IMG/VR virus record: IMGVR_UViG_3300042391_000634
Coordinates: 186,001-250,000 of that record
Origin: a virus
Length of the DNA: 64,000 nt
Direction: 5' to 3' (one strand)
The notes under the pieces were generated by a model. That model had not been told where the DNA came from. It saw nothing but the letters and a program-made list of their open reading frames with translations, and ran no database searches. Both the position numbers and the translations under genes were made by a program. Position 1 is the first letter of the stretch; each line of letters opens with the position of its first letter. Of the stretch, positions 27,211 to 34,942 are shown piece after piece.

Positions 27211-27232
27211 AAGGGGGATAAAACCCCCTTTC
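27211..27232 (+). terminator. Intrinsic terminator after ClpP-like gene
   Basis: AAGGGGG (27211-27217) pairs with CCCCCTT (27224-27230) across a six-base A/T loop, followed by TC and more T. Confidence 0.8.
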
Positions 27233-27236
27233 TTCA

Positions 27237-27244
27237 TATTTATA
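27237..27244 (+). promoter_or_regulatory. TATTTATA box before gene at 27261
   Basis: Lies between the terminator and the next start, 16 bases before the ATG. This strengthens the reading of TATTTATA as a promoter element. Confidence 0.5.
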
Positions 27245-27260
27245 ATAAAACATAGAATCG

Positions 27261-27905
27261 ATGAAAAAATTATTAAACTTAAAAAATATTGCATTAGTAT
27301 TATTAATTGCAATTGTTGTATTTCAACAATGTGGTGGGGATAAAAAAACAACAGGTGAGATTGTAAAAGTTGATGGTAAAAAATATGAACTTATTAAACA
27401 TGAGATTGATACAGTTGAAGTAGTTAAGACTAAGGTAGTTACTAAAAAGGGAGAAGATATTTACCATGAAACAATTAAGGAAGTAATCATCCCAACAATC
27501 GTAGATACTCAAGCTTTATTACACGACTATTTCGCTAAGAACATCTATAAGGATACATTACAATTACCTGATAGTTTAGGAACAGTATCTTTAATTGATA
27601 CAATTACTCAAAACAAAATATTAGGAAGAACTTTCAACGCAAGTGTTAAGCAAAGAACCATTAAAGAAACTTTGATTGTTAAGGAATTACCTAAAACTCA
27701 AGTATATTATGGATTTATGGGTGGTTTTAATAAAGTAGATGTAGTTTCAAATATTGGAGCAGGTGCATTGATTAAAACTAAAAAAGATAAAATATATCAA
27801 TTAGGTATAGGGGTTGCTAATAAAGTAGGAAGTGATGGAACCAGTGGTGTGTTGTCTCCTTTTATTAGTGGGGGTGTATATTGGAAGATTAAATTTAAAA
27901 AATAA
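27261..27905 (+). CDS. Membrane-anchored or lipoprotein-like protein of unknown function
   Basis: A 214-residue protein. Residues about 8-23 are a hydrophobic N-terminal helix ending in 'QQCGG', which resembles either a signal anchor or a weak lipobox with Cys24. Residues about 30-85 are charged, with Val/Lys/Glu periodicity ('VEVVKTKVVTKK'). The C-terminal ~80 residues are Gly- and aromatic-rich beta sequence ('YGFMGGFNK', 'GGVYWKIKF') like a small outer-membrane or periplasmic domain. It could be a spanin-like or envelope-interacting protein of the lysis or superinfection-exclusion type; neither is proven. A terminator and TATTTATA box separate it from the protease gene. Confidence 0.5.
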   Translation: MKKLLNLKNIALVLLIAIVVFQQCGGDKKTTGEIVKVDGKKYELIKHEIDTVEVVKTKVVTKKGEDIYHETIKEVIIPTIVDTQALLHDYFAKNIYKDTLQLPDSLGTVSLIDTITQNKILGRTFNASVKQRTIKETLIVKELPKTQVYYGFMGGFNKVDVVSNIGAGALIKTKKDKIYQLGIGVANKVGSDGTSGVLSPFISGGVYWKIKFKK

Positions 27906-27923
27906 ATTACTCTATAACATAAT

Positions 27924-28379
27924 ATGAAGTCATATCTATTATTCATTTATGGAGTATTTGATGATGATCAAGATATTGAATTTTTTTGTTTAGAAATTTT
28001 AGGACAATCTCCCTTTGTATCATCAGTAAGGTATATTATCGAAAACAATCAGAATATTATTGTAATGTTTGACTCAAACGAAGATAGTATGGTGTTATCT
28101 AATGAGATACATCTTTTATCCAAAAATGACAGTGTAAAGTTTTATTTTTTAATTGAAAAACCATCATTAGTTAGTGTCTATCTACCTGAAACAATTAACG
28201 ATTATATTTTTAAACCATCTACCTCCGACCCTCTCATGATTAAGGTAGAATACCAAAAAAACACAGAGGTCCAAAGGGCAGATTTAAATTTGGACGACGT
28301 ATTAGATAAGATTGATTACTATGGAATTGAGAGTCTAACCCCCGAAGAAAAAAAGTTCTTAGATAATTTTGAAAAGTAA
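27924..28379 (+). CDS. Unknown protein with DUF6576-like tail
   Basis: A 151-residue soluble protein. The first ~105 residues are mixed alpha/beta with no recognised motif. The last ~30 ('LDDVLDKIDYYGIESLTPEEKKFLDNF') resemble DUF6576, a short helical motif found at the ends of Bacteroidota proteins such as rhomboid-family members. The resemblance is from memory. Here it may be a protein-protein contact. The A-rich region before the ATG lacks a Shine-Dalgarno sequence. It lies between an envelope-type protein and the sigma factor. Function unknown. Confidence 0.55.
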   Translation: MKSYLLFIYGVFDDDQDIEFFCLEILGQSPFVSSVRYIIENNQNIIVMFDSNEDSMVLSNEIHLLSKNDSVKFYFLIEKPSLVSVYLPETINDYIFKPSTSDPLMIKVEYQKNTEVQRADLNLDDVLDKIDYYGIESLTPEEKKFLDNFEK

Positions 28380-28426
28380 GATTTTTTAGTTATTTTTATA
28401 TACACACTTAAACCCACACCAAACAT

Positions 28427-29236
28427 ATGAAAAAATCCATAATTAGTAACACGGAAGAGATACAACAATATATAAGAGACATTCGTAAAATACCTGTTAT
28501 ATCACACAAAAGACAGGAAGAAATTTTCATTAGATTAAACGATAAGACAATAACTAAACAAGAACAAAAAGTTTTGTTTGATGAATTGGTTGTAGGTAAT
28601 TTAAGATTTGTAATATCAGTTGCAAAGATGTTTCAGAATCAAGGAATGGATATTATGGATTTAATATCAGAAGGAAACATCGGGTTAATTAAGGCAGCAC
28701 AAAGATTCGACCCAACAACCGGTGTAAAGTTTATCTCATACGCAGTGTGGTGGGTTAGACAATCAATAATGGCGTCACTTAATGAAAACGCAAGAACAAT
28801 AAGACTACCATCAAACTTAATCCAAGAGGTTCAAAAATCTAAAAAGGAAGAAGTTAATGAAGAGGATAATTTTTTTGTAAATAATTCAGATGAACCTGTT
28901 ACAAGTGGGTTACCTTATTGTGTTGGTTTATACAGAGAAATTAATGAAGACGGTGACCAATTAATTGATATTATACCGAACAAAGAGGCTGATAGACCTG
29001 ACGCAATTGTTAATTCACCTGAAGAAATAAAGAAAAAAGTTTCTGCGATGTTGAGTGTTTTAGATGATAGGGAAAAGACAATTATTGAGAGATATTATGG
29101 TCTAACAGGTATTGAATCAAACTTAGAAGACTTAGGGGAGGAATATGGTTGTACAAAAGAACGTATTAGACAATTACGTGATAAGGCCATTAAGAAGCTT
29201 AGAAATGAGAGTTTTGGTCTATTAAACTATTTATAA
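28427..29236 (+). CDS. RNA polymerase sigma-70 family factor
   Basis: A 269-residue protein with region 1.2-like start ('QQYIRDIRKIPVIS'), regions 2.1-2.4 at about 52-125 ('NLRFVISVAK', 'DLISEGNIGLIKA', 'FISYAVWWVRQSI'), a short region 3, and a region 4 helix-turn-helix at about 205-262 ('DDREKTIIERYYG', 'CTKERIRQLRDKA'). It is close to the RpoD type of Bacteroidota rather than an ECF factor. It presumably redirects host polymerase to phage promoters, possibly the TATTTATA or 13-base-box classes described here. That link is inference. The 47-base upstream gap contains a T/A-rich segment that may hold its promoter. Confidence 0.9.
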   Translation: MKKSIISNTEEIQQYIRDIRKIPVISHKRQEEIFIRLNDKTITKQEQKVLFDELVVGNLRFVISVAKMFQNQGMDIMDLISEGNIGLIKAAQRFDPTTGVKFISYAVWWVRQSIMASLNENARTIRLPSNLIQEVQKSKKEEVNEEDNFFVNNSDEPVTSGLPYCVGLYREINEDGDQLIDIIPNKEADRPDAIVNSPEEIKKKVSAMLSVLDDREKTIIERYYGLTGIESNLEDLGEEYGCTKERIRQLRDKAIKKLRNESFGLLNYL

Positions 29237-29248
29237 AAATATAACATT

Positions 29249-29542
29249 ATGAAAAAGTTAATCGAATTAATAAAAACATATAAACTACAGATACTGATTT
29301 TTTTAACAGTTGTATTCTTTTTTCGCTCTTGTAGTAGTTCAAGTAAAGTGACTAAATTAGAAAAAATTGAAAAACAAAACGTATCTATGATTGATAGTCT
29401 TAAAACTAAACATAAAAACGAAAAAATAGCAATTCATAGTTTTTATGATAATTGGATTACACAAAAAGATAGAGGACCACAATTAATGGAACTACATTTT
29501 ATTGTTAAAGAAAACTTAAAAAAAGAACAAGAATCTAAATGA
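29249..29542 (+). CDS. Small signal-anchored protein
   Basis: A 97-residue protein with a single hydrophobic helix at about 13-25 followed by 'FRSCSSSSK'. The rest is Lys/Glu-rich and helical, so it is probably anchored with most of its mass on one side of the membrane. Ser/Cys after the helix could be a lipobox-like site but the spacing is weak. Its end overlaps the next ATG (ATGA), and the next gene is also a membrane protein, so they may act together, for example as small lysis or exclusion components. No family is recognised. Confidence 0.5.
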   Translation: MKKLIELIKTYKLQILIFLTVVFFFRSCSSSSKVTKLEKIEKQNVSMIDSLKTKHKNEKIAIHSFYDNWITQKDRGPQLMELHFIVKENLKKEQESK

Positions 29543-30687
29543 AACATTGGTTAAACCAAAATTTTAAAGCATTAATCATTGCAGCATTTTTGATTCCAAT
29601 CATTACTGTTGCTATTGTTTCTATTTCACACGTAACAAAATGGTATGGTATATCCAATCCCGTAAGTTGGGCCGTTTATCTATCAATTGGAATTGAGATT
29701 GCAGCATTATCGGCATTGGCTGCCATTTCAGCAAACATGGGTAAGAAAGTTTATTTCCCATTTGCCGTCGTAACGTTAATACAGTTTATAGGTAATATAT
29801 TTTTCGCGTACACATATATCGATATCAACGGACAGTCTTTTAGGGATTGGGTTGATTTAGTGGCACCATTAACAGAATTAATGGGTGTAGACCCAACTGA
29901 CTTAGTGGGTAATAAAAGATTCTTAGCATTTTTTGCCGGTGGTATGTTACCAATCATTTCATTATCCTTTCTTCATATGTTAGTTAAATTTACAGAAGAA
30001 GATAGACTAAAAGAAAATCAAGCACCACCAATTAAAGAATTAGAATCTAATCCCGAAGATTTAAAACATTTTGTTGATGAAGCAACAAGATTACATTTAA
30101 GTGAAGATGATTTAAAGAAACTTGAAGAAGTTTTGTTAAACCCACCTCCACCAAATGAAGAATTAAAGAAAGCAGCGGATGAATATAAAAGAAGAGGAGA
30201 ATTATTGGCGGAGATAATTAAGAACGACGAAGAATTAGGTTTATATGATGAACCGTTTGATAATTCAATGATTAAAGAAGATTTGGATGATGAAGTATCT
30301 GATTGGGATGAAACATTAATGGATGGTTTAGAAGATGAAGAACCTTTCTTCACTGAAGAAGAGATAGAGAATATTTTACAAGAAGAACCAACAGAGGAAG
30401 AGATTCAACGAAATTTTTCTACTATAGAACCTGAAACGGAGAATATTTTACAAAATAACGAATCACTTGAATTTGATATTTTAGTTCAAGAGGATTTAGA
30501 AGTTCCTGAACAAGAATTTGATGGATTTGTTCCTGAACCATTTGCAACACCTGAGGAAGTTATAGAATTGAAAATAGATGAGGATAATGAACGAATGGAT
30601 ATTATAGGTCAGAATGGAAATGAAGGTCTCCATTATGAAAACGAAGAGAATACATCATCCGAACAAGATGATGAAAAAAAAAATTAG
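29539..30687 (+). CDS. Multi-pass membrane protein with long acidic tail
   Basis: A 382-residue protein with four probable membrane helices (about 10-30, 43-63, 73-91 and 129-150), then about 220 residues dominated by Glu and Asp. The helical part is reminiscent of small phage or host inner-membrane proteins, but no family is named. The frame ends just after a run of ten A residues at 30674-30683. The -1 frame continues with the same acidic composition to 30983, so the true protein may be about 100 residues longer. A possible role is recruitment of cytoplasmic partners to the membrane; this is not established. Confidence 0.6.
   Translation: MKHWLNQNFKALIIAAFLIPIITVAIVSISHVTKWYGISNPVSWAVYLSIGIEIAALSALAAISANMGKKVYFPFAVVTLIQFIGNIFFAYTYIDINGQSFRDWVDLVAPLTELMGVDPTDLVGNKRFLAFFAGGMLPIISLSFLHMLVKFTEEDRLKENQAPPIKELESNPEDLKHFVDEATRLHLSEDDLKKLEEVLLNPPPPNEELKKAADEYKRRGELLAEIIKNDEELGLYDEPFDNSMIKEDLDDEVSDWDETLMDGLEDEEPFFTEEEIENILQEEPTEEEIQRNFSTIEPETENILQNNESLEFDILVQEDLEVPEQEFDGFVPEPFATPEEVIELKIDEDNERMDIIGQNGNEGLHYENEENTSSEQDDEKKN
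30674..30683 (+). other. A10 run: candidate -1 frameshift or sequencing indel
   Basis: Ten consecutive A residues. Reading shifts from the frame ending at 30687 to the frame ending at 30983 with one-base backward slippage. See the matching finding. Confidence 0.45.
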
Positions 30688-30716
30688 AAGAGTCCCTAAT
30701 TCCGATATCGGAGGAA

Positions 30717-30983
30717 TTGAAGGAGGAATTGGTTACGTCAATAATAGAAGATTTATCCCCAAAAGAAATAACCCCAATCTTAGAATCGATAGACTCTAAA
30801 GAAGAAAATTTATATTGGGAAACAGACGACGTTAATCCAAATTCTATAATTTACGATTTGGAAAATAATAAAACAATTATACCAACATTTGAAGAAGAAA
30901 TACTACCTCCGTCTCCAGTACCATCACCATCGGAAAAAATAATATCAAGAAATGTTAGTTCAAGACGTAGAAATATTAGATAA
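30717..30983 (+). CDS. Acidic polypeptide, probably the continuation of the preceding gene
   Basis: An 88-residue segment whose only start candidate here is a TTG. The frame is open back to 30675, inside the poly-A run. Composition continues the acidic tail of the preceding membrane protein ('EESLIPISEELKEELV' upstream of and across the TTG), then becomes Pro/Ser-rich and ends with a basic 'SSRRRNIR'. An independent gene with TTG start and no ribosome-binding context is less likely than fusion by -1 frameshift or by correction of the A-run length. Its end overlaps the amidase start by 32 bases. Confidence 0.4.
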   Translation: MKEELVTSIIEDLSPKEITPILESIDSKEENLYWETDDVNPNSIIYDLENNKTIIPTFEEEILPPSPVPSPSEKIISRNVSSRRRNIR

Positions 30984-31560
30984 CGTCAATTTAAATTTAG
31001 TTCGTAAGAAGTCTAAAAAAACACAAATATTTTTATACGATACTCAACGAAGATTAGACGATTTTATTAATAAAATCAAATATCGTAAGAATGGTTATTA
31101 TGATGATATTCCACATTACGTGGTATCTAAATTAGGAATGGTTTATCAATTATTTGATACTAACCATAGTTCAAATACATTTAATAACCCTAATATAGAT
31201 AAAAAACAGATTAAAATTGCAATTGAGAACTTAGGATGGTTAAATAAGAATACCATCACTGGTGTCCTTAATAATTGGATTGGCGACCCATACAGAGGAG
31301 AACCACATATCCGTAATTGGAGGAATCATTACTTTTGGGATACATACTCAGATACCCAAATAAAGTCTCTTTATGAGTTGTGTAATGAATTATGTGATAA
31401 ACATAAAATAACCAAACAAATAGTCCCATCTCATGGATACTTTGAAAATGCCTCAAATTTCATGGGAATAGTATGTAAATCCAATTTTTCAAGTATTTAT
31501 ACAGATATAAACCCTTCCTTTAACTTTGGGGTTTTTTTTAACGATGCAAAAGAAAATTAA
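30952..31560 (+). CDS. N-acetylmuramoyl-L-alanine amidase-like endolysin
   Basis: A 202-residue protein with an Amidase_2/PGRP-type layout. Zinc-ligand-type His55 is in 'IPHYVVSKLGMVYQ', followed by His72 and 'AIENLGWL' (about 90-97), which matches the 'I.E..G' strand of the family. Near the end are His161 in 'PSHGYF' and Asp185 in 'TDINPSFNF'. It would cut the lactyl amide bond between MurNAc and the stem peptide at lysis. There is no signal peptide, so release would need a holin or membrane damage; several small membrane proteins are encoded nearby. No cell-wall binding domain is seen. Confidence 0.65.
   Translation: MLVQDVEILDNVNLNLVRKKSKKTQIFLYDTQRRLDDFINKIKYRKNGYYDDIPHYVVSKLGMVYQLFDTNHSSNTFNNPNIDKKQIKIAIENLGWLNKNTITGVLNNWIGDPYRGEPHIRNWRNHYFWDTYSDTQIKSLYELCNELCDKHKITKQIVPSHGYFENASNFMGIVCKSNFSSIYTDINPSFNFGVFFNDAKEN
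31509..31539 (+). terminator. Terminator-like hairpin inside the end of the amidase gene
   Basis: AAACCC (31509-31514) can pair with GGGTTT (31529-31534), 14-base loop, followed by T residues. It overlaps the last codons of the amidase and lies just before the next start. Modest support. Confidence 0.35.
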
Positions 31561-32068
31561 AAACGATTACGATGTAACAAGAAACATGTTAAAGACCATC
31601 AGGACTATAACACAATCTAAAACATCAATGGGAACATTAAATGAGGCAGTTGGTTTTCAATCACCTGAGGTAGATAATGCTGAAGATAATCTTAAAAATG
31701 ACATTATTGTAATTAACGATGTTGAGGTTAAATTAAATTCACCTGATGAAGCTGACATGACATTACAAGATAGTCAAAAAACAGCCATATCTCAATTGAT
31801 TGATAATTTTAAACAACAAGTTTCTCAAATTACTGATTTCAATCCTGGTATTACAATGACACAGGATCAAGTTAGATTAGATGGGACATTGACAGACCAA
31901 GATATTAGTTTTGTATTTATTGCAGGTAAAGATGCTGGTGTTTATATTAATGCGGATATGTTAAAATTAGAACAAGAAGTTGCTAACGAATTGGAAAAAT
32001 TAGCTAAGTTTCAAGAAACGTTTGAAACTGCAATGAATCCATTAATACAAGAGAGAAAAACTAACTAA
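31544..32068 (+). CDS. Unknown protein, possibly capsid-related
   Basis: About 174 residues from ATG 31544 ('MQKKIKNDYDVTRN'). An in-frame ATG at 31526 would add 'MGFFLT' from within the terminator-like hairpin and is less likely. The protein is acidic and helical, with Gln/Thr-rich parts ('QDSQKTAISQLIDNF') and a beta segment ('QDISFVFIAGKDAGVYI'). No motif is recognised. It opens a block of four genes that look like scaffold or virion-accessory proteins by composition. It overlaps the amidase end by 17 bases. Confidence 0.5.
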   Translation: MQKKIKNDYDVTRNMLKTIRTITQSKTSMGTLNEAVGFQSPEVDNAEDNLKNDIIVINDVEVKLNSPDEADMTLQDSQKTAISQLIDNFKQQVSQITDFNPGITMTQDQVRLDGTLTDQDISFVFIAGKDAGVYINADMLKLEQEVANELEKLAKFQETFETAMNPLIQERKTN

Positions 32069-32071
32069 TAA

Positions 32072-32311
32072 ATGGCACTAACAGATCAAGACAAGAGAGA
32101 GATTGAGAATATCACAAGAAAAGAAATTAAAGATTTTATGGACACAACACAAGCCCATAAGATTGTTGTGAAGATGATTCAAGACGAGTTAGGAACAAAA
32201 AAGATAGATGATAAAATAGTTGATTTATCAACTAAAGTAGTGGTTGAATTATTCAAGACCCTATGGCAGAGAAAATCATTTTGGGAAAGTTCTTTAAAAT
32301 CTGTTAAATAA
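32072..32311 (+). CDS. Small helical protein of unknown function
   Basis: A 79-residue, highly charged, helical protein ('DQDKREIENITRKEIKDFM'). There is a hydrophobic-Trp segment near the end ('LFKTLWQRKSFW') that could be an amphipathic contact. It starts three bases after the previous stop and its own stop overlaps the next ATG by one base, so it is translationally coupled within the four-gene block. The pattern fits a small scaffold or assembly factor, but nothing in the sequence proves it. Confidence 0.5.
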   Translation: MALTDQDKREIENITRKEIKDFMDTTQAHKIVVKMIQDELGTKKIDDKIVDLSTKVVVELFKTLWQRKSFWESSLKSVK

Positions 32312-33150
32312 TGAAGTATTCTAAACCAAACTTTGAACATGAGTGGAGTGAGGCTCTTCGTTACCGTGAATTTGAAAAGATGGGTAAGGATAAGTGGTTA
32401 GAGAAAGCATCAAAAGATTTTGAAATTTCTAATTTTAATTCAATTAAAGAAATGTTGAATAATGTGGATTTAGATTATGATACACTTGAGGATGAAAAGA
32501 AGAAAAGATTTGAAAAGCATTTTAAAGAAGGTGAAGTTGAAATACCTATGGTAGTTAAATTTGGTGAGAAAGATTATGACCTTTTAGGTGGTAATACAAG
32601 ACTTGCTGGTTTAATTGGTAAAGGTATTAACCCCAAATTGTGGGTTGTGGATATGACAAAAAAGAAATCGGAAGTTAAAGAAACTGGAGCAGACTCTTCA
32701 GGGTCATTTAGTGGACCATTAATGAAAGGAGATTCCAATGTAATTAAAAGACCAATATCTAAAATACCCAATTTTGAACCAAAAGAAGAATTATCTGAAG
32801 AAGGTATAATATCAACGGGAGAATTTGATGTCCCATTTTTAGGTAAATCAACCTCTGGTGGTCGTAAAGACCCATTAAAGATTGACGGACCTGATAGTAT
32901 CTACAAAGGTAGAGCGGTTAAGGATAAGAATTTCCCTAAATGGGGAGGACCGGATAGTGTTTTTGTTAAGGTTAAAGAGAAATGTAAAAAGTTTCCATAT
33001 TGTAATCAAGGTAATACGGGAGCAATTGAATTTGTCCATGAAGACAAAGAATTACAAAAAGTAATAATAGAAATCTCAAAAAAATACGGAATACCACATC
33101 AAGAGGTGGAAAATATAGTATTAAATGAGATTAAAGATATATTTATATAG
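32311..33150 (+). CDS. Protein with ParB/Srx-like segment
   Basis: A 279-residue protein. Residues about 77-114 ('EIPMVVKFGEKDYDLLGGN', then 'TRLAGLIGKG') follow the ParB N-terminal pattern, in which a strand leads to Gly-Gly-Asn-x-Arg and a helix. This fold binds CTP in ParB or acts as a nuclease in some phage proteins. The middle is Gly/Pro/Ser-rich linker. The C-terminus has Cys residues around 'KCKKFPYCNQG' and a helical tail. No helix-turn-helix DNA-binding domain is obvious. Its location among uncharacterised, possibly virion-associated genes is unusual for a ParB-like protein. Confidence 0.5.
   Translation: MKYSKPNFEHEWSEALRYREFEKMGKDKWLEKASKDFEISNFNSIKEMLNNVDLDYDTLEDEKKKRFEKHFKEGEVEIPMVVKFGEKDYDLLGGNTRLAGLIGKGINPKLWVVDMTKKKSEVKETGADSSGSFSGPLMKGDSNVIKRPISKIPNFEPKEELSEEGIISTGEFDVPFLGKSTSGGRKDPLKIDGPDSIYKGRAVKDKNFPKWGGPDSVFVKVKEKCKKFPYCNQGNTGAIEFVHEDKELQKVIIEISKKYGIPHQEVENIVLNEIKDIFI
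33140..33147 (+). promoter_or_regulatory. TATTTATA box before gene at 33153
   Basis: Lies inside the last codons of the previous gene and ends five bases before the ATG, another near-leaderless arrangement. Confidence 0.45.
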
Positions 33151-33152
33151 AT

Positions 33153-34397
33153 ATGAAAGTAAGTGAATTAAAACAAATCGTTGAAAACATCGTCTTAGAC
33201 GAGGTTAGAAAGACAATTATGGAAGAATCAAATAGTAAAAAAGAGGTATACCATATTAAATGTGAAGGTATTCCTTTAGCCACTTTTGAATCTGAACAAG
33301 AAGCTAATGACGCTTTACCTGATTATAAAGATAAACATAAAGATGGTGAGTTAATCATTGAAAAAGGAGTTTATGAAAATCATAATGATATGATGGATAA
33401 ACTTGATGAGATGAATGACCAATTAGAAGAAACAAACGACATGGAAAATACAGAAATGCAACCGGAAGAAGGAAATGCGTTTGGTGGAGCATTAGCTGCC
33501 GCTAAATTAAAAGGTGATAAAGAATTTAAAGTTGGTGATAAAGAATATGACGTAAAAGAGGAAGAAGACTGTGAAGAGTGTGGTGGTTCTTATATGGAAG
33601 AAGAGGAAGAAGGTGGAGATGATTTTGAAGAAATGTTAAGAGGTAGAAGAAAAAAACATAGTTATGTTGATAATGGTGAAGAGACACCTGATGAAATGGG
33701 TGAAGAAAAGAAATGTTGTGAAAAATGTGGCAAAGAACTGTGTGAGTGTGGTGGAATGTATGAATCAAAAAAGAAAACATTACGTTTAAAAGAATCTGAA
33801 TTGGCTAATTTAATAGTTAAAATGGTTAATGAATCGGTACCTGGGTTAGATGCCGCTAAGAAAGCACATACTGAAAGTGGTAAAGAAAACAAAGCTAATT
33901 TAGCTGCAGTAGAAAAGAAAATTGCTGGATTGTTAAAATTTGATGGTAACGATAATCCTGAATTTCCAAAAGCAATTGGTAAAGGTGAAAAAGTTGCAAG
34001 AAAAAATACACCAAACCAAGAAGATGAAATTAAGAAAAACTTTGCAGGGTTAGAAAATTTAGATTACGACGTTGAACCAGATGAGAAATTTAAGAAAAGA
34101 TTAAAAATGGCAATTGAAGGTGACGTTACAATGGGTAATGCACCAACAACTGAACCAGCTAAAATTAAACCAAGTAACGGAGCAGATAAAGGGGAAGATT
34201 CTAAAGATAAAGATGGTAATAGTATCCCAACACCTGAGACCGCTAAAGGAATTCAAAAGCAAGTTAAAGATAGACAAAAGGATAAGGATAATAGAGAGTT
34301 ATATAATATACGATCTGATGTTAAAACAGCAAAATCTATCAACGAAGAAGTTGAAAAGATGAAGAAAATGTTTAAATACAACGAAAAAACTCAATAA
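33153..34397 (+). CDS. Acidic Cys-cluster protein, possible scaffold
   Basis: A 414-residue, very Glu/Lys/Asp-rich protein. Residues 1-26 ('MKVSELKQIVENIVLDEVRK') form an amphipathic helix of a kind seen at the start of phage head or internal proteins. Two Cys clusters follow: 'CEECGG' (about 138-143) and 'CCEKCGKELCECGG' (about 187-200), which could form a zinc ribbon. The rest is disordered-looking and helical, ending in a Lys/Glu helix. It could be a prohead core or packaged internal protein. That is inferred from composition and placement; a regulatory zinc protein is the alternative. Confidence 0.5.
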   Translation: MKVSELKQIVENIVLDEVRKTIMEESNSKKEVYHIKCEGIPLATFESEQEANDALPDYKDKHKDGELIIEKGVYENHNDMMDKLDEMNDQLEETNDMENTEMQPEEGNAFGGALAAAKLKGDKEFKVGDKEYDVKEEEDCEECGGSYMEEEEEGGDDFEEMLRGRRKKHSYVDNGEETPDEMGEEKKCCEKCGKELCECGGMYESKKKTLRLKESELANLIVKMVNESVPGLDAAKKAHTESGKENKANLAAVEKKIAGLLKFDGNDNPEFPKAIGKGEKVARKNTPNQEDEIKKNFAGLENLDYDVEPDEKFKKRLKMAIEGDVTMGNAPTTEPAKIKPSNGADKGEDSKDKDGNSIPTPETAKGIQKQVKDRQKDKDNRELYNIRSDVKTAKSINEEVEKMKKMFKYNEKTQ

Positions 34398-34424
34398 TAT
34401 ATTCTTTTTCTTTTCATTAATCTT

Positions 34425-34432
34425 TATATTTG
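34425..34432 (+). promoter_or_regulatory. TATATTTG promoter box before gene at 34448
   Basis: Exact Bacteroidota -7-type match in a T-rich intergenic gap, 15 bases before the ATG. The same octamer occurs before the ClpP-like gene. Confidence 0.5.
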
Positions 34433-34447
34433 TTATATAATTGTTTT

Positions 34448-34903
34448 ATGGAAAATAAAGAAAGTTATTTAGAGTTCGTTTCATCCGAAAATTACAAACA
34501 ACAAATTGACGTTTGGTATCGAGCATATAATATCAGTAGAGAGAAGACTGAATTATTTTACGATTTTTTAGTTTCCCTATATAATTTAATCGACGAAACT
34601 TATTTAGGACCCGATGCGGTTAAAACAACCGACGACCAAATGAAACACTTTACTTGGTGTTGGGATAGAACTATAGACAGTTTTAATAAAGAAAAGATAT
34701 TCTTCAAAGATAGAGGTAATGCATATGAATATCTATGGAATTTTTATTTAGAAGCTTATTATTACCCCAAAAATATTGAAACTATAATAAGAATACCAGA
34801 ATACTTTTATATTCTTTTTGACTTTGTTCATAAGAAAACCAGATCTGAACTGGATATGTTAACGGAATTATACAAATTGTTAGAACAAAACTTGAAAAAG
34901 TAA
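34448..34903 (+). CDS. Unknown soluble protein, aromatic-rich
   Basis: About 151 residues from ATG 34448. An upstream in-frame TTG at 34430 lies inside the promoter box and is rejected. The protein is helical and rich in Tyr, Phe and Trp ('WYRAYNIS', 'FTWCWDRTID', 'YEYLWNFYLEAYYY'). It has no membrane segment or catalytic motif. It is flanked by its own promoter-like box and by another before the histone-like gene, so it may be a separate early-type unit. No family is recognised. Confidence 0.5.
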   Translation: MENKESYLEFVSSENYKQQIDVWYRAYNISREKTELFYDFLVSLYNLIDETYLGPDAVKTTDDQMKHFTWCWDRTIDSFNKEKIFFKDRGNAYEYLWNFYLEAYYYPKNIETIIRIPEYFYILFDFVHKKTRSELDMLTELYKLLEQNLKK

Positions 34904-34914
34904 AATTTTTTCCA

Positions 34915-34921
34915 TATATTG
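34915..34921 (+). promoter_or_regulatory. Weak TATATTG box before histone-like gene
   Basis: Partial match to TAnnTTTG, 21 bases before the ATG at 34943 in a 39-base gap. Weak on its own. Confidence 0.3.
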
Positions 34922-34942
34922 ATATTAAAATCGTAATAAAAT

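Noticed and set aside
30614-30799. Plus-strand frame from 30614 overlapping the membrane protein end
   Set aside because: It overlaps the acidic coding frames on either side of the A run, has basic low-complexity sequence and no support as an independent gene.
31526-31544. Upstream ATG at 31526 for the gene ending at 32068
   Set aside because: It would start inside the terminator-like hairpin; ATG 31544 gives a more natural start.
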